From assembly GCA_951640165.1 (NCBI GenBank), contig OX621246.1, positions 8,705,001-8,769,000 on the forward strand: 64,000 bases of DNA, written 5' to 3'. The DNA is from Pseudoips prasinana. Taxonomy: Eukaryota > Arthropoda > Insecta > Lepidoptera > Nolidae. The notes below the pieces were generated by a model. That model worked only from the letters and a program-made list of their open reading frames with translations. It was not told where the DNA came from and made no database searches. Below are positions 1-12,900 of the stretch, piece by piece (the stretch's first letter is position 1; every line of letters starts with the position of its first letter). Both the position numbers and the translations under genes were made by a program.

Positions 1-329
1 CTGATAACATATAACTCATTTAGAGGAAAACATGAAAATGGAAAAGTTTTATTGTGAATGTGCTAATTAAACTTGTGTATTTACGTAATAAAACTCAATT
101 AACTACCGAAGTTCTTTTTTGATTACAATTAAATGAACAACAATAATTAAACATCAGCAAAAGCGATATAAAACATTGTATTAAACCAAAGACATTCTAT
201 AGACTGTTATTGTATTGTACCTACCCATTGACCTTGTATTCTACTATAAGTCAATGATTGTACCCTTATTTTATAGGTAGATATACTTTTAAAAGTTCAC
301 ACACTATCACGCTAATATTATTTTAAAGG

Positions 330-500
330 TGAAAGTTTGGAGTGTGTGAGTATGAGTGTGTATGTTTGTTACTTCTTCACGCCTAAATGGCACGAGCGAT
401 TTTAATAAAATTTGGTACGGAGTTAGCTGACTCCCTGGATTAACATATAGGCTATAATTTATAAAGTTTAACGAGAGTAAAACCGCGGGGCACAGCTAGT
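330..500 (+). mobile_element. Helitron-like 3' end
   Basis: The segment has the composition of lepidopteran non-autonomous Helitron tails: a TTTGTTACTTCTTCACGC-type stretch, then AAATTTGGTACGGAGTTAGC, then a GC-rich hairpin region ending in CTAG followed by T. Helitrons end in CTRR and insert between A and T. The 5' TC terminus was not located, so only the 3' part is called. It carries no coding sequence. Confidence 0.55.
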
Positions 501-545
501 ATTGTAGATACTAGCTGTGCCCCGCGGTTTTACTCTCGTTAAACT
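465..545. repeat. Perfect palindrome, two Helitron 3' ends head to head
   Basis: Arms of 38 nt (465-502 and 508-545) are reverse complements around a 5-nt TGTAG spacer. The left arm is the end of the Helitron-like element. The right arm is only its terminal hairpin region in inverted orientation, so a second, truncated Helitron end faces the first. Confidence 0.8.
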
Positions 546-1264
546 AAGTAGCTAGTACATAAAAGGCAAATCGTGACGTCGTCGCTGCTTATATCACCAT
601 GTCTGCTTAAGCAAACCCTTGCCATCTCGACGTCAACTTTGGGAAAGTTGTAGAAAATGATTAAGTTTTTTTTAGGTAGGTAAGTTGTAGATAGGTAGCG
701 ATTTCAACATTTCTTTTTCAACCGATTGAGATAAAATGTATAATAGTCTTAAGTGTATATAGGATCGAATGATTCTATAGATAGTTTATCCCTATCGGTG
801 TGTGATTCGATTGTGATCGTTCTTTTTTTAAACGATAGGGAATGCTTTGGATTCCAAAAGCATTCCCTATCGTTTAAATAAAGAACGATCAAAATCGAAT
901 CATAAACAACGGATCTATGGAATGACGTCACTAAGTATTTGAACTGACGCTATTGACATTCCGATTTGCATGCGAGTTCTATACCTACTGAAATGTCAGA
1001 ATAGATATATCTGTAAAGTGAGAGTCTGACTCGCGCCGCGACTGTTCCGTGCCTTCCTAGACTTATTAGAAGTTAATGTCTATAATCGAACCTTTTACAA
1101 TAGGTAACACTTTGGTTCGACACTGTTTTAACAAAACGGCCACTCTATACACATGCATACATCACAAATATAGTGCACGCAAACTATTTTAATTATTTTA
1201 GTAACCATATTGCATTTCAAATATTATTCTGTAACCGTGAACAACATTTCTTGCTATACTTTTC
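546..1264. other. No gene seen; contains a long palindrome
   Basis: No coding or RNA gene is recognisable here. The one clear structure is an inverted repeat at 804-901 with arms of about 45 nt, starting GATTCGATTGTGATCGTT and ending with its near-perfect complement. A short open frame across it is a by-product of the palindrome. Confidence 0.6.
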
Positions 1265-4200
1265 ACTAATGTCAAATTCAATGATATAATTAATTTATCA
1301 GAAAATATCGATAAACTATCTGTATCGCAATCGCAACAAACTATTGAAAACTGTCATAAAATAATATCAACGCAACCTTATAATTTACTAATTTTTACGC
1401 TTAATATACGCAGTATAAGCTGTAACATGCCAGGGCTTGAAGTTTTATTAACAAGAATTAAGCTAAAATGTGGTATAATCATACTGACTGAATGCTGGCT
1501 CTCAAATTCTACAGTTATACCAATTTTGGCAGGTTATTCTCATGTTGGAACTAAACTAAACTCTAAACAAAATGATGGTGTAGTCATTTACTATGAAGAA
1601 GTCTGGTCGCAAAAATAGACAATCGCATCGCGATACTAGCTTTCTATCGGTCCCCATCTTACAAAACCTTAGACCAATTTCTTTCATCCCTAGACATATT
1701 ACTACACAGAGTGTCAGCTTATAAACAGATATTTGTTATAGGTGACATTAATATAGATATTAATCCTAGCAAAATAAATCTTAACGGGGAACGCTACCTA
1801 ACTTTAGCGGCTTCTCATGGCCTTTTACCAGCACACAGTCTCATAACCCGATATGAAAGCAATTCTTATTTAGATCATGCGTTAGTAAAAACTGATTATC
1901 CAGTAACCACACTAGTTCCACAAACTACCCTGACGGATCACTACCCTGTTTTATTGTGCGTTTCGTCTAAGAAAACACGTCAATATGCAGTGTCAACAAT
2001 TACTAAAATAGACTTCACAAACCTAGACAAAGATCTTAGAAACCTAGAAAATTAACTTTGACCCTATATATGATTTACCAGACCCAAATTTATCTTTAAA
2101 TTACTTTACAAATAGTCTTCAACACGCGATTATAAACAATACTAAACACATCACTCTATCTAAACGTCACAAAATTATAAAACCATGGATGACACGGGGG
2201 TTACTACGGTGTATAAGAGATAGGGATAAGTTGCACTTGAAATCAAAACGCGCAGCAGAGAATTTCATACTAAAAGTAACATACACGCGATACAGAAACT
2301 TTTGCAATGCGTTGCTAAAAAAAGTTAAAATGGAGTATGATAAAAATCAACTACAAAATGCACAACGAGATAATAAAAACTATGGAAAGCAATAAAAGCC
2401 ATCACAAATACAACAACAGTAATAAATCATCCAAAAGAGCTACTAACGCTATCGACCACTCCTGAAAATTCATTAAATGAAGTAAACAACTATTTTATAA
2501 ACGTAGGAAGTTCATTAGCAAACAAATTACACCAAAAAAATACGCATACCATACCCAGTAATGAAACAAATACAGCCACAACTACCAGCAGTAGTCTGAA
2601 TTCATTTGCTCTCATAGACACAAGCGAAGGGGAGGTAGAACGTCTTATTCTCGACTCAGAATCAGACTGTGCAAGTGGTGGGGATAATATAAGTAATACA
2701 TTTTTGAAAACCTATAGAAACATCATTGTACCACCTCTTACAAAGATCATAAATGACTGTCTGCAAAATGGAGTGTTCCCTGACGTCCTTAGAAAGGCAG
2801 AAGTTTGTCCAATCTATAAGAGTGGGGACAGAAATCGTACCAACAATTATAGACCTATATCTATTTTACCAGCACTATCAAAAATTATAGAAAAAATTAT
2901 AAATTCACGATTAGTTAATTATTTAGAAAAAAATAACTTGCTTTCAGTTAACCAATACGGTTTTCGACAGGGAAAATCAACTGAGCAAGCTGTCAATAAA
3001 CTTATTAAAGGTCATGGCCCATAATCCGACCCGGTTCAAAAATGTTTTTGTACAAAAACGAAAATGATGGCAAATAATGCAGGCATAACCCACTGTTCAT
3101 TATATGTAAAAAGAAAAAAATTATTCAATGGAGAGATCTTGCAGTAGACCGATCAAAATTGGATAATAATTAGCTGCACCAGCGGTTTCGCCCGTCTCTA
3201 AATTATTTTATCCCATGGAAATATGTCACTGGGATAAAAAGTTTACTATGTCCGTCTACAAATCTAATATGTATATAAGATATATTTTTTTGTCTATTCA
3301 TAGGAATTTGACATGACATGATAGATAAAAAATAATTAAATAATGTATTTTCTTAATCTATGCTATGCACCTAAGGTATTAAACAAACACTCATTCTTTA
3401 CATGTATATCTCTACGGGGCAAGCAATTTAACCAAAATCGGTTCAGTAGTTTAGACTTGAAAATGAAACAAGCAGACTTACTTTGCCATTGTTTTGTTAA
3501 ATAAAAATGTCATCATGACACTTATATAGCAAACTCGTTCGGTCAGGTAATAAATAACACGTATATTGCTGTCTCGGTCTCACCCGAGCTTTGTTGCGGT
3601 CGCGCAATAATACAATGTATTATATTTTATTTCATGATCCCCATCGGCCACAGTAATGCACCACTTACCATTGAAAAGTATAATCATTTGTCTTTGATTC
3701 CCCCCATATTTCATTTCTGTACGCCGTAGGTATATTTTTCATACTAAATGGGCCATTACCTTTGTTGTCTCTAACTTAGATAAAAAGAAAAAATGTCTGA
3801 CTATCTTTCTAGATCTCGCTAAGGCATTTGATACGATTTCTGTTTCCCTCTTACTAGAAAAACTCGAAAGATTGGGAGTTAGAGGTACACAGCTGAAACT
3901 TTTTTCTAGTTACCTGAGTGGCCGGTCTCAGTGTGTCCGAGTAGGAAAATATAAAAGTTCTCACCTCATGGTCACTCACGGCGTACCACAAGGCAGCATA
4001 CTTGGACCTACGTTATTTCTTATATATATATATATAGATGGTCTCTCGAGTCTTGAAGTTACCCATGGGGAAATCATATCTTTTGCAGATGATACTGCCC
4101 TTATTTTTGCTGCTAATACATGGGAAGAGGCTTTCAGTGCTGCACAGCGGGGCTTCGATACCGTGAGAAAGTGGCTTCAGAGAAATATTCTTACATTAAA

Positions 4201-5450
4201 TGTCGACAAAACCAAGTATATCTGCTTTAGCATAAAAAAATTAACTGAGGATGGCATCGTGCAAAATATCACATCGCACGAGTGTCTCTCCGAAAAAAAT
4301 TGCAAGTGTCTTCCACTGGAACGAGTCGATACAATAAAATATTTAGGAGTTAACATAGACAGCAATCTAAATTTCAAAGAACACATTAGGTTGCTATGCG
4401 ATAGAATTAGAAAGCTGATATATATATTTAAAAACTTAAGGCACATTGCTGACTTTAAGTTGCTAAAGCAGATATACTATGCCCTCTGTCAATCACTTCT
4501 TACATATTGCCTATCATCTTGGGGAGGAACGTCAAAAACCACTTTAAAGTCTATCGAGGTGGCCCAGCGTGCAGTACTGAAAGTCACTACGTTCAAGCCG
4601 ATTAGATTCTCTACAACAACATTATATGAAAAATGGGAGGTTTTGACCGTGAGACAATTATACATGTTAAGCGTTGTCCTCCTACAACACAGTAAGTTAA
4701 GTTACAAACCATTACTCCTACAAAAACGAAGAAAAGACATAGTATGCGAGAGAACTAAGCTGTCTAACACTACATTTTGTCAACGATTTGCCCACTCCAG
4801 TGGACCATTACTTTACAATAGGTTAAACAGAATTCTAAACATATACCCATTAACAAAAATACAATGTAAGAAGAAACTTACCGAATACCTGAAAAGTCTT
4901 ACATACGAACAGACTGAACTCCTCCTGCAAATAGCATCCTAAAAAAACCTAAGCAATGCGATAGTACATACATTTCTCATAACACACACACCCACTCACA
5001 CAAACGCCCACATGCTCACTCACATTATAACACAAAACATAACACTACACAATAACACACACAACACCACACACACCCTCTTACACACCAGTCACATACA
5101 TTCTCATCCCACACAAATAAGAGGACCTGCATGCAAACACTACACAAACGTTTTTATTATATTTTACTTTTCTTTTAATTTTGCATTGTAAGTAAATACA
5201 TGACAAATTATCAATTTGATTATACTCAGGATATAACATGTAACATATAAATATGAAATTATGTAAATGGCTTAAATAAATGTACAATACTCGAGGGGTT
5301 AGGCGCTGATAGCCGAAATACAGGCTCTGCCTAGTTCGGCTACAGATGACTATACCATTTAATCTGACCTAAATTAGGCTGTTAAAATATTTTGTAACTT
5401 AGGCGTAAGTTTTTTGAACAATAAACATTATTATTATATTATTATTAATG
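1265..5450 (+). mobile_element. Decayed non-LTR retrotransposon (Jockey superfamily, Daphne/Rex1-like)
   Basis: A former LINE open reading frame with an N-terminal AP-type endonuclease and a C-terminal reverse transcriptase. Endonuclease pieces lie near 1427-1618 (TECWLS) and 1711-2055 (GDIN, SDH-type block seen as TDHYP). A linker is at 2189-2395. The RT starts at 2704 (NYRPISILPALSKIIEK, QYGFRQGKSTEQAV) and resumes after an insertion at about 3761 (FLDLAKAFDT, GVPQGSILGP, FADDTALIF), running to a stop at 4942. The 3' UTR is rich in ACAC, has a small hairpin at 5310-5345 and ends in an (ATT)n tail near 5450. Frameshifts, stops and the 751-bp insertion make it non-functional. The clade name is tentative; the LINE identity is firm. 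Confidence 0.85.
3010..3760. mobile_element. 751-bp non-autonomous TIR element inserted in the LINE
   Basis: The ends are inverted: GGTCATGGCCCAT at the left and the complement of GGTAATGGCCCAT at the right. Removing exactly 3010-3760 rejoins the LINE reading frame (K-L-I-K then F-V-V-S-N-L-D), so the borders are well defined, yet no target duplication is visible. Inside, about 3165-3490 carries a reverse-oriented Helitron/SINE-like tail (AGCTGCACCAGCGGTTTCGC, AAAATCGGTTCAGTAGTTTA). There is no transposase. The superfamily is unknown. Confidence 0.7.
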
Positions 5451-5861
5451 TTAGTAAACGTCTCATCAACTGTAAATAATGTCAGATTGTTTGTATCACA
5501 AAATTCAGAGTTTCATATAAAAACAATAAATTGTTTTGGTACTAACAAATAAGGCTATTCTTATGACTAAGAACTTGACCAGAAACCTGGGGGCCTACTC
5601 GCTTTCTCCGAACAACGAGATTTCGTTACGAACTTCACTCTAGGTAAACTTTAAAATTAAGACTCCCTTTTCTGGTCACTCTTTTAATAAAATAATGTCT
5701 AGGTACGTCGATAAGCAATGTTTAAACCTAATTCAAGTATCATAACGCGACAATTAAAAGAGGAAGAGCTACTTTAAAAAATGGATTTTCTAAATAATTT
5801 CACACAATTCGCTTTTTTCACACAGCTCACTTTTTACCAAAAGCCAAGAGAATTTATTGTA
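5451..5861. other. No gene seen
   Basis: AT-rich sequence between the LINE tail and the first MITE. I see no coding, RNA or repeat signal that I can name. Confidence 0.5.
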
Positions 5862-6001
5862 CAGATGCCAGCACATCCAGCTACCCCATCCTGTCAAATT
5901 TCTTTTATAGATTTTCAATTTTATCACAAAAGCATAAGGTTCACTTTCAATTGGCGAAATTTGACAGTCGCGGTCGGGGTAGCTTGATGTGCTGGCGTCT
6001 G
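5862..6001. mobile_element. MITE family M1, copy 1
   Basis: A 140-bp element with long inverted ends starting CAGATGCCAGCACATCCAGC and ending in the complement of CAGACGCCAGCACATC, flanked by TA on both sides. The same element occurs at 10679-10814 and 63270-63408. A TA target and the absence of coding capacity suggest a Tc1/mariner-type MITE. Confidence 0.85.
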
Positions 6002-7173
6002 TACCTAGTATGGACTCTCCTGTCATCAGCAATAAATGAAAAAGTAGAAGAGTCATTAGTCAGTATTTTTTTATTTATACCTATTATAAAACAAAATCAA
6101 ATAATTTAGGTTATAAGTTTTAGTATAGCAGGAAACTTTTAACCACAACATTAATTTGGTCATATTATTATGGATAGTTGTCTTGTGAGGACGTCATCCT
6201 TAGCCACATGAAGACACGATGCTCACATTAAGAGCCTTCCAGACGACCCAATCCAGTAAGTTGTGTCTTTCACATGTCATTGTAGACAAAATATGTAACT
6301 GCAATTGTAATGACTAAAAAAATCTTGTCGGTACCATATTTTGAGCGAAATAAAGATTATTTACTTACTTACATTTACATTATTTGTAACTAATTATTGT
6401 CTATGGGATAGTAAGGAAAAAGTAATCATTTACCGCTTACGAAATGTAGTTAGCAATGTTAGATCGTCTGAAAAGCGTTTCGCCAAAGTAGAAGACTAAA
6501 TGTCAAAAAAATACTAACCACGTTACCGGTTGAGGTACTGTGGTTACTATTATTATTTATAGTATATTCCTAGAGTACATTGTCAGGGACATCAGACTAC
6601 CTAAAGCTCATACTGTCTTTAATATCTGGGTTATTTAGCATAGAGCCGGGACAATCTGAACATAGGATGTCGCTCAATGTAAACATTATGCTTAACCCAT
6701 CTATTACTAGAGTACTTCGTCGGGACAGCGCACTAGCTAAAGCAAAACTCATACTGTCCGTAATCTTAATAAGAAAATTCATAAATAAATCAACTCACAC
6801 GCAAATTAAATTCACGAAAAAACATCAAGTACATAGTCGTAGCAGCCCCAGACGGGATCACATCTTACTGCCACAGGTGCGAACTACCAATAGCCGTAAG
6901 ATCTATAATTTTTGCAGGAGTGCAACAGTACAATAAGATATCCAAGGAGATAAAGAATGCAAAAAACTACTAATGCTACAAATCAAAATTAAAAAGCATA
7001 TACTGAATAATGCCATACTATTAAAACTGAATAATGTTGTCCTACTGCATACTCTTGTACTGTGGCACAAAGCTCGCATTCCTTATCTCTGAGCGTTAAC
7101 AAATTATTAAATACGCAGTGGACGGTGAATAAATTTATTTTTCGTATCGAGCCCAATAGTAATGCGAGTTTAT
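6002..7173 (+). other. Mostly unassigned, with two faint LINE relics
   Basis: About 6172-6365 ends in AATAAAGATT followed by a (TTAC)n tail, as a truncated LINE 3' end would. About 6560-7030 contains a stretch that reads like a LINE ORF2 C-terminus (FAGVQQYNKISKEIKNAKN, near 6914-6970) with stops and frameshifts. It also holds two diverged copies of a motif near 6588 and 6720 (GGGACA...CTCATACTGTC). Low certainty. Confidence 0.35.
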
Positions 7174-9180
7174 ATCATCATCATATCAGCCGAAAGACCT
7201 CCTTTGCTGGACAAAGGCCTCCCCCAAAGATCTCCACAATTGCCGGTCTTCCGCTATCCGCATCCAGCGATTTCCAGCGACCCGCACAAGATCATCGGTC
7301 CATCTTATAGAGGGCCTGCCCACGCTGCGTCTTCCGGTTCGTGGTCGCCACTCGAGAACCTTTCTGCCCCAGCGGCCGTCGGCTCTACGAGCTATGTGTC
7401 CTGCCCACTGCCACTTCAGCTCGGCAATTCTTACGGCATGTCGGTTACTTTGGTTCGCCTGCAGATCTCAACATTTCTGATTCGATCTCGCAGGGAAACT
7501 CCAAGCATAGCCCTTTCCATTGCTCTTTGGGTGACCTTGAGCCGCCTGATAAGGCCCATAGTGAGCGACCACGTCTCCGTTCCGTAAGTCATCACTGGCA
7601 ACACACACTGGTCGAAGACTTTCGACTTGAGACACTGCGGTATTTGGGACGAGAAGATATTACGTAGCTTCCCGAACGCTGCCCAGCCGAGTTGGATTCT
7701 ACGATTGACCTCCTTTTTGAAGTTGGACCTACCTAGTTGGATGGTCTGTCCTAGGTAAATATAGTTCTCTACAACTTCGAGTGCAGAATCTCCAACCTTA
7801 ACAAGAGTGGGTGCAACATGGATGTTCGACATGATTTTCGTCTTATCCATGTTCATTTTCAGACCCACTTGTTGAGAGACTGCTGAGGCCATCGAGCATT
7901 GTACCGAGGTCGTCAAGGGTCTGAGCCATGACAACTATATCGTCGGCAAATCGAAGGTGGGTAATGTACTCGCCATTGACATTGATGCCAAAGCCTTTCC
8001 AGTCCAGAAGCTTGAAGACATCTTCCAATGCAGCGGTGAACAGTTTCGGAGATATAACATCTCCCTGTCTCACACCTCGCTGCAAGTGGATAGGTTTCGA
8101 GTTCTGGTCCTGGAGTCGCACTGACATAGTGGCGTTTTCGTACAAACACTTTAACACCTCGATATACCGGTAGTCGATTTGGCACCTTTGGAGAGACCTC
8201 AGTACGGCCCAAGTTTCGATCGAATCAAAGGCTTTTTCATAGTCCACAAACGCTAAGCATAATGGCTGGTTATACTCTTCGGTCTTCTGTATAACCTGCC
8301 GCAGCGTATGTATGTGGTTTATGGTACTAAAGCCTTTACGGAAACCGGCTTGTTCGGGAGGCTGGAAGTCGTCAAACCTGCGCGCGAGACGGTTCGTAAC
8401 GACCCTCGAAAACAACTTGTAAACATGGCTCAGCAGAGTGATGGGTCTGTAATTCTTCAAGAGGGTTTTATCGCCCTTTTTGAAGAAGAGCACCACCACA
8501 CCCCTTTGCCATGCTTGTGGCGTTTGACCTTCTAGTATGACGGAGTTAAATAACTTCTGAAGGGTCCGTCGGATTGGTGTACCACCCGCCTTCAGAAGCT
8601 CTGCCGTAACTCCATCATCACCAGGCGCCTTGTTGTTCTTAAGCTGTTCGAGAGCCATTCTAATCTCGCCAGGCTGACGTCCGGGATGTCGTCGGTGAAG
8701 TGTTGGGTTAGTCGTGCTCTGGGATCTGAGGCACAACTATCGACAGGTGACTGGGTTTTCGTATACAGCTGTCCGTAGAACCTCTCGATCTCTCCCAGCA
8801 ACTCAGGTCTAGACGTGACGATTCTGCCATCCTCAGTCTTCAGCTTCGTCAGTTGGCTCTGTCCAACAGACAGTTCTCTTGCAAACACTTTAGAGCCTTT
8901 GTTCCGCTCAATGGCTTCTTTAATACAATTTGTATTAAATTGGCGCGTGTCGCGAGTTAAAGACTTTGAGATCTGTCTGTTGAGCTGCCGGTATCTCGTA
9001 GCATCATCAGAGGATGTCAGAACCATTTTCCGTCTTTCGTCCATAAGCTGCAGGGTATAGTCGGAGATCTTTTTGTTCTGTTTGTACGGTGGGCCTTGAA
9101 GACCTTAGACCCAGCCGTATGGACAGCTTCTACGAGCCTGTCGTGGTATGAGTCCACTTCCTCGTAATCTGCTAGGCATT
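7174..9180 (-). mobile_element. RTE-type LINE, 5' truncated and frameshifted
   Basis: An antisense RTE/BovB-like retrotransposon lacking its endonuclease. In coding order (minus strand): the linker region 9180-8592; reverse transcriptase 8736-7843 with NNKAPGDDG, NYRPITLLSHVYKLF, FVDYEKAFDSIE, GVRQGDVISPKLF and the catalytic FADD in LRFADDIVVM; the thumb and C-terminal part 7934-7431 with QLGWAAFGKLRNIFSS and VLPVMTYGTETWSLT; then a 3' end that reads ATCATCATCATATCAGCC on the plus strand at 7174. At least three frameshifts separate the pieces. A second copy of the same family lies at 53474-54118. Confidence 0.88.
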
Positions 9181-9399
9181 TATATAGTAATGTTAAACAA
9201 TTGTTAATATTTATTTTAATAGCATTAAATTTATGCATTGCATGTTAAAAATGTTCTTAAATAATTGTAATAATTTGTAATATCTTATTGAGAAATAAAA
9301 CTGTTTAACCAGATATCTGGGTTTTAAGATAACCCCTACCCATATGTCAAACATAAATAGCTAAATATACTAAATTTTATTAAATATAATTAAAACACT

Positions 9400-9730
9400 T
9401 TAGGCACGGACAGACTCCGAAACACAACACTGCGCTCCAAAACTCGAATATCTAATGTGGGAAAAAGACCGCCAGGCTGAAGTGGGACTGGGGTGGACAT
9501 GCTTCACGTATGCACCCAGACAGATGGGCGCAGATCACAACCAATTGGGTTCTCAAAATGGCCGAGATCGACGTGTTAGGACCAAACGGACATGGTGGTG
9601 TGCTAACGTGAACTCTTTTTGTAACGACTGGCCTGAAATTGCAAAAGAAAGGGAAATCTGTAAAACCAAGGGCATTTGCTTAGCAGTGGGACAATATTAT
9701 AGGCTAGTATACAAAATAAAAGATTAGCGA
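9400..9730 (+). mobile_element. C-terminal fragment of another RTE-type LINE
   Basis: Plus-strand remains of a LINE C-terminus of the RTE type: pieces resembling the common ...RMHPDRWA...TTNWV...KAKDREAW...QWD pattern are visible across two frames (for example TYAPRQMGADHNQLGSQ and NSFCNDWPEIAKEREICK). Only the last 100 or so codons survive. It ends just beyond the THOC1 polyadenylation signal, tail to tail with that gene. Confidence 0.65.
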
Positions 9731-9777
9731 TATGGTAAGGGAATTAGTGAAACAAACATTTCTATGGAAAATGCAGC

Positions 9778-9783
9778 TTTATT
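9778..9783 (-). terminator. THOC1 polyadenylation signal
   Basis: AATAAA on the minus strand, 33 nt past the TGA stop of THOC1 exon 11. It gives a very short 3' UTR. It is the nearest canonical hexamer. Confidence 0.7.
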
Positions 9784-9815
9784 TGTGTCTTCTTAGAACT
9801 ACGTTTAAGTAAATG

Positions 9816-9939
9816 TCATTTAGCAATCTTCAGGGCTTCACATGCCTCGGCCATCTTCAGCCCCTCCATGATGTACAGTAGGTTTTCTACTGACGCGTCT
9901 TCGTCGTCATCGAACCAGAGCTGCAGCATGTTTTTCGCT
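9816..9939 (-). CDS. THOC1: THOC1 exon 11 (last)
   Basis: Encodes the last 40 residues and TGA. It completes an Arg codon split across intron 10 (AG|A) and continues [20 protein letters not shown], the end of the death domain. The acceptor is TTCGTCAG. Confidence 0.9.
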
Positions 9940-12900
9940 CTGACGAAGAAAGAAATTATTTTAATTTACAGTCCCACCATATAATAGTGAGAAATTTTCA
10001 CACACGCCTATCTAGTTCAATATGACCTGTGCAAAATGCCTAGTACATTTGCCGCTAAAAAAAGAAATTCGTCCAGGAGGATATTTTTATCGATTAAAAT
10101 GTTTTGTAACACTATTCATGTGTATAGATATATAATATAAAAAGTGTGTTTTGATTTTTTTTTTATAGTAAACAAAAGGGTTTTAATCACATATACCCAA
10201 TAAGAGTGCTTATAAATAGTAATAAAAATATAATTAATGCTATTAATTTTTTTTATACTAAATGTGCGTATAATAAATTATGAGTTATACATAATACGTT
10301 TTCTTTCATCGGTAGTATAATTAAGTAGGTGTATTATTAATTTTATGTTTTTTTTTTTTATAAATTTAGTTCAGATTGTTTTCGTATATTTTTGCCATAT
10401 ATGCATAGACGTTAACATTCATGAAGTTATTATTAGAGTGGACCTTGTGTGTATGACGACGGTCGCGGTACATATATTTTTTTTTTTAACATTACTATGT
10501 ATACGAAATCCTGTACCGCGGGGTACCAACATATATTTGATGGACTCAAAGCATCCAGACTCAGAACAACTGATTATTGGTCACATAAGAGATCCAGCAG
10601 AACAAACTTACTCTCTACCACCGCTTAAAAGCATATCACTCAATAACGTGCGGCGAAATATACTTGAGAGGGCATGTACAGACGCCAGCACATCCAGCTA
10701 CCCGTCAATCTGTCAAATTGCTTTTATAGATTTTTAACTTTATTACATACGCATAAGGCTCACTTTCAATTGGTGAAATTTGACAGATTGGGGTAGCTTA
10801 ATAGCTGGCGTCAGTATGTGGATTTATTTACAGGGCATAGACCGTATTTGCTAAATCAGTTGTCTTCATTTCATGTTATTTATTAGTAAATATATAGGGT
10901 TATTAGTAAAACACCAACAACCTAGCATGAATAAATTACTAACATCATAAGCAACAACTTTTGTTCTATGAATTCGGACATAACCCAATACATAAAAATA
11001 AAAATATTTTAAAAGTCTTTGTTGTACTGTCGTGACATTTTTACCTTCATGTACGAAAGGACGACACGCTAACGACCCTAAGCTGGCGTACGTGCGCACG
11101 TCTTTGCGATTTTCGATGAGTTATAAACATTCAAGCGGGTAAAGTTCTTTTTTTTTATGTCAGAGGTCGACAAACGAGCAAGAGGGTCACCTGATGGTAA
11201 GTGATCACCGCCGCCCATGGACACTCGCGGGTGCGTTGCCGGCCTTTAAGAGTTAGCAAACAAGTGTTGCTGACCCTTCCCCTCCACCCCGATGAGCTCT
11301 GGCAACCTTACTCACACTCAGAAACACAATATTAAATTATTAATGTTATTATTAAGGAATGTCTTCTGTAAGGTGGAGGTACTTCCCCAGTCGGGCTGCT
11401 CTTCGAGCGAAAGAACGCTGTGCCCTACCTCTCTTAATTAAACTAATACTTATTTTTGTATGAAAATAAAATCTAACAAATTATCAAAAGTTGTAGAACA
11501 AAAGTTGTTGCTTATGGTGTTAACTATCTAGTACTGCGTGGTTGTTGGTGTTTTAGAAGTCACATCGTCAGATTGAGTACTCGATTACTTCCAGCGTAGG
11601 TGTAAGGTCAAGGTTAGTCGCCGTTGACAAAATTCTGTTAAGATATAGGATATCAGTCCATAATTAATTTATTTTTATACTATAATTTAAAATCAATATT
11701 TGTCAGTTGTTTTAACAGCTATGGTATTTTACTGTTGTTTTACTAATTCTCTATTATAATACAGATTTTTTATTCAATTCTATATTTAGCTTTTATCAAT
11801 GCTCTTATGATAATACCGTTGCTATTTTGTATGTGATGTTTACTATATTTCATTTAATTTTAACCTAATTTATCTTTAATTGTTTCGATGTCCATTGTCC
11901 ATGTCTACTTGCTCTGTAACAATATACTTACCCACATTGGAAATTATACTATTGTAACTCTAACTTTACTTTAAACTAAATTTTAAGAAATTATGTGTCC
12001 AGTAATGTTATAAAATTACAGACAGTTTTTTTTTCTTATTCTACGTATTTATAAACATCTTTGTAAAACTTACTATTTAAATAAAATAAATAAAATAATT
12101 CGAATATACCTTAAGGCATCAGTAGCATTTTCTGACTCAAAGAACATGATCTCATCAGACTTGTAGCCCAATTTCGTGGCCAGTTTCTTCCAATCCGTGA
12201 GTTTGGAGGACACTGCCTCCAGCTGTGTCGGAGAGATCATTGTGACGCGGGAACGGGTCGTTTTGTCATAATCCTCTTCACTAACGTGGGTTGAATCTGG
12301 TACCTGATAGGAGAAACAGGTTTAAAGATATTTATTTCTCATAAGAACATGATTCACTTACAAAAATATGAAGTTGGGGCACTGTTATTCGATATCTGAC
12401 ATGATTCGTATTGATATGATAAATGAAATAGAAATTTTATTTGAAAATAAATCAAGTCAAGATTAAAAATAAGTTAATATTGTTATACAATTGATAATTT
12501 ATAAAATTAATTCATTAATATCCCGGACATAACATACTTCGCAATCTAGTTCAAACTAAGCAAATATTGCACTATGCATTAGTGTACTTAGTACAAGCTG
12601 TCTAGTGACAACGGATAAAAATACTTATTCACATTATTGTAAATATATAATAAATAAATAAATAATATCTCGGGACAATGTCACACAGATCATCCTAGCC
12701 CCAAACTAAGCAAAGCTTGTACTATGGGTACCAGGCGACGATATACATACTTATATAGACAGATAAATACTTAAATACATAGAAAACTTCCATGACTCAG
12801 AATCAAATATTCGTGCTCATCACACAAATATTTGCACTTACCGGGATTCGAACCCAGGACCACCAGCTTCGTAGGCAGGAGCACTACCAACTAGGCTACG

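Noticed and set aside
749..931. 60-codon open frame on the minus strand
   Set aside because: It lies over the palindrome at 804-901 and has no protein-like family features.
5781..6056. Open frames on both strands
   Set aside because: They are covered by the M1 MITE and its inverted ends.
7162..8535. Plus-strand open frames over the RTE element
   Set aside because: Shadows of the antisense RT domain.
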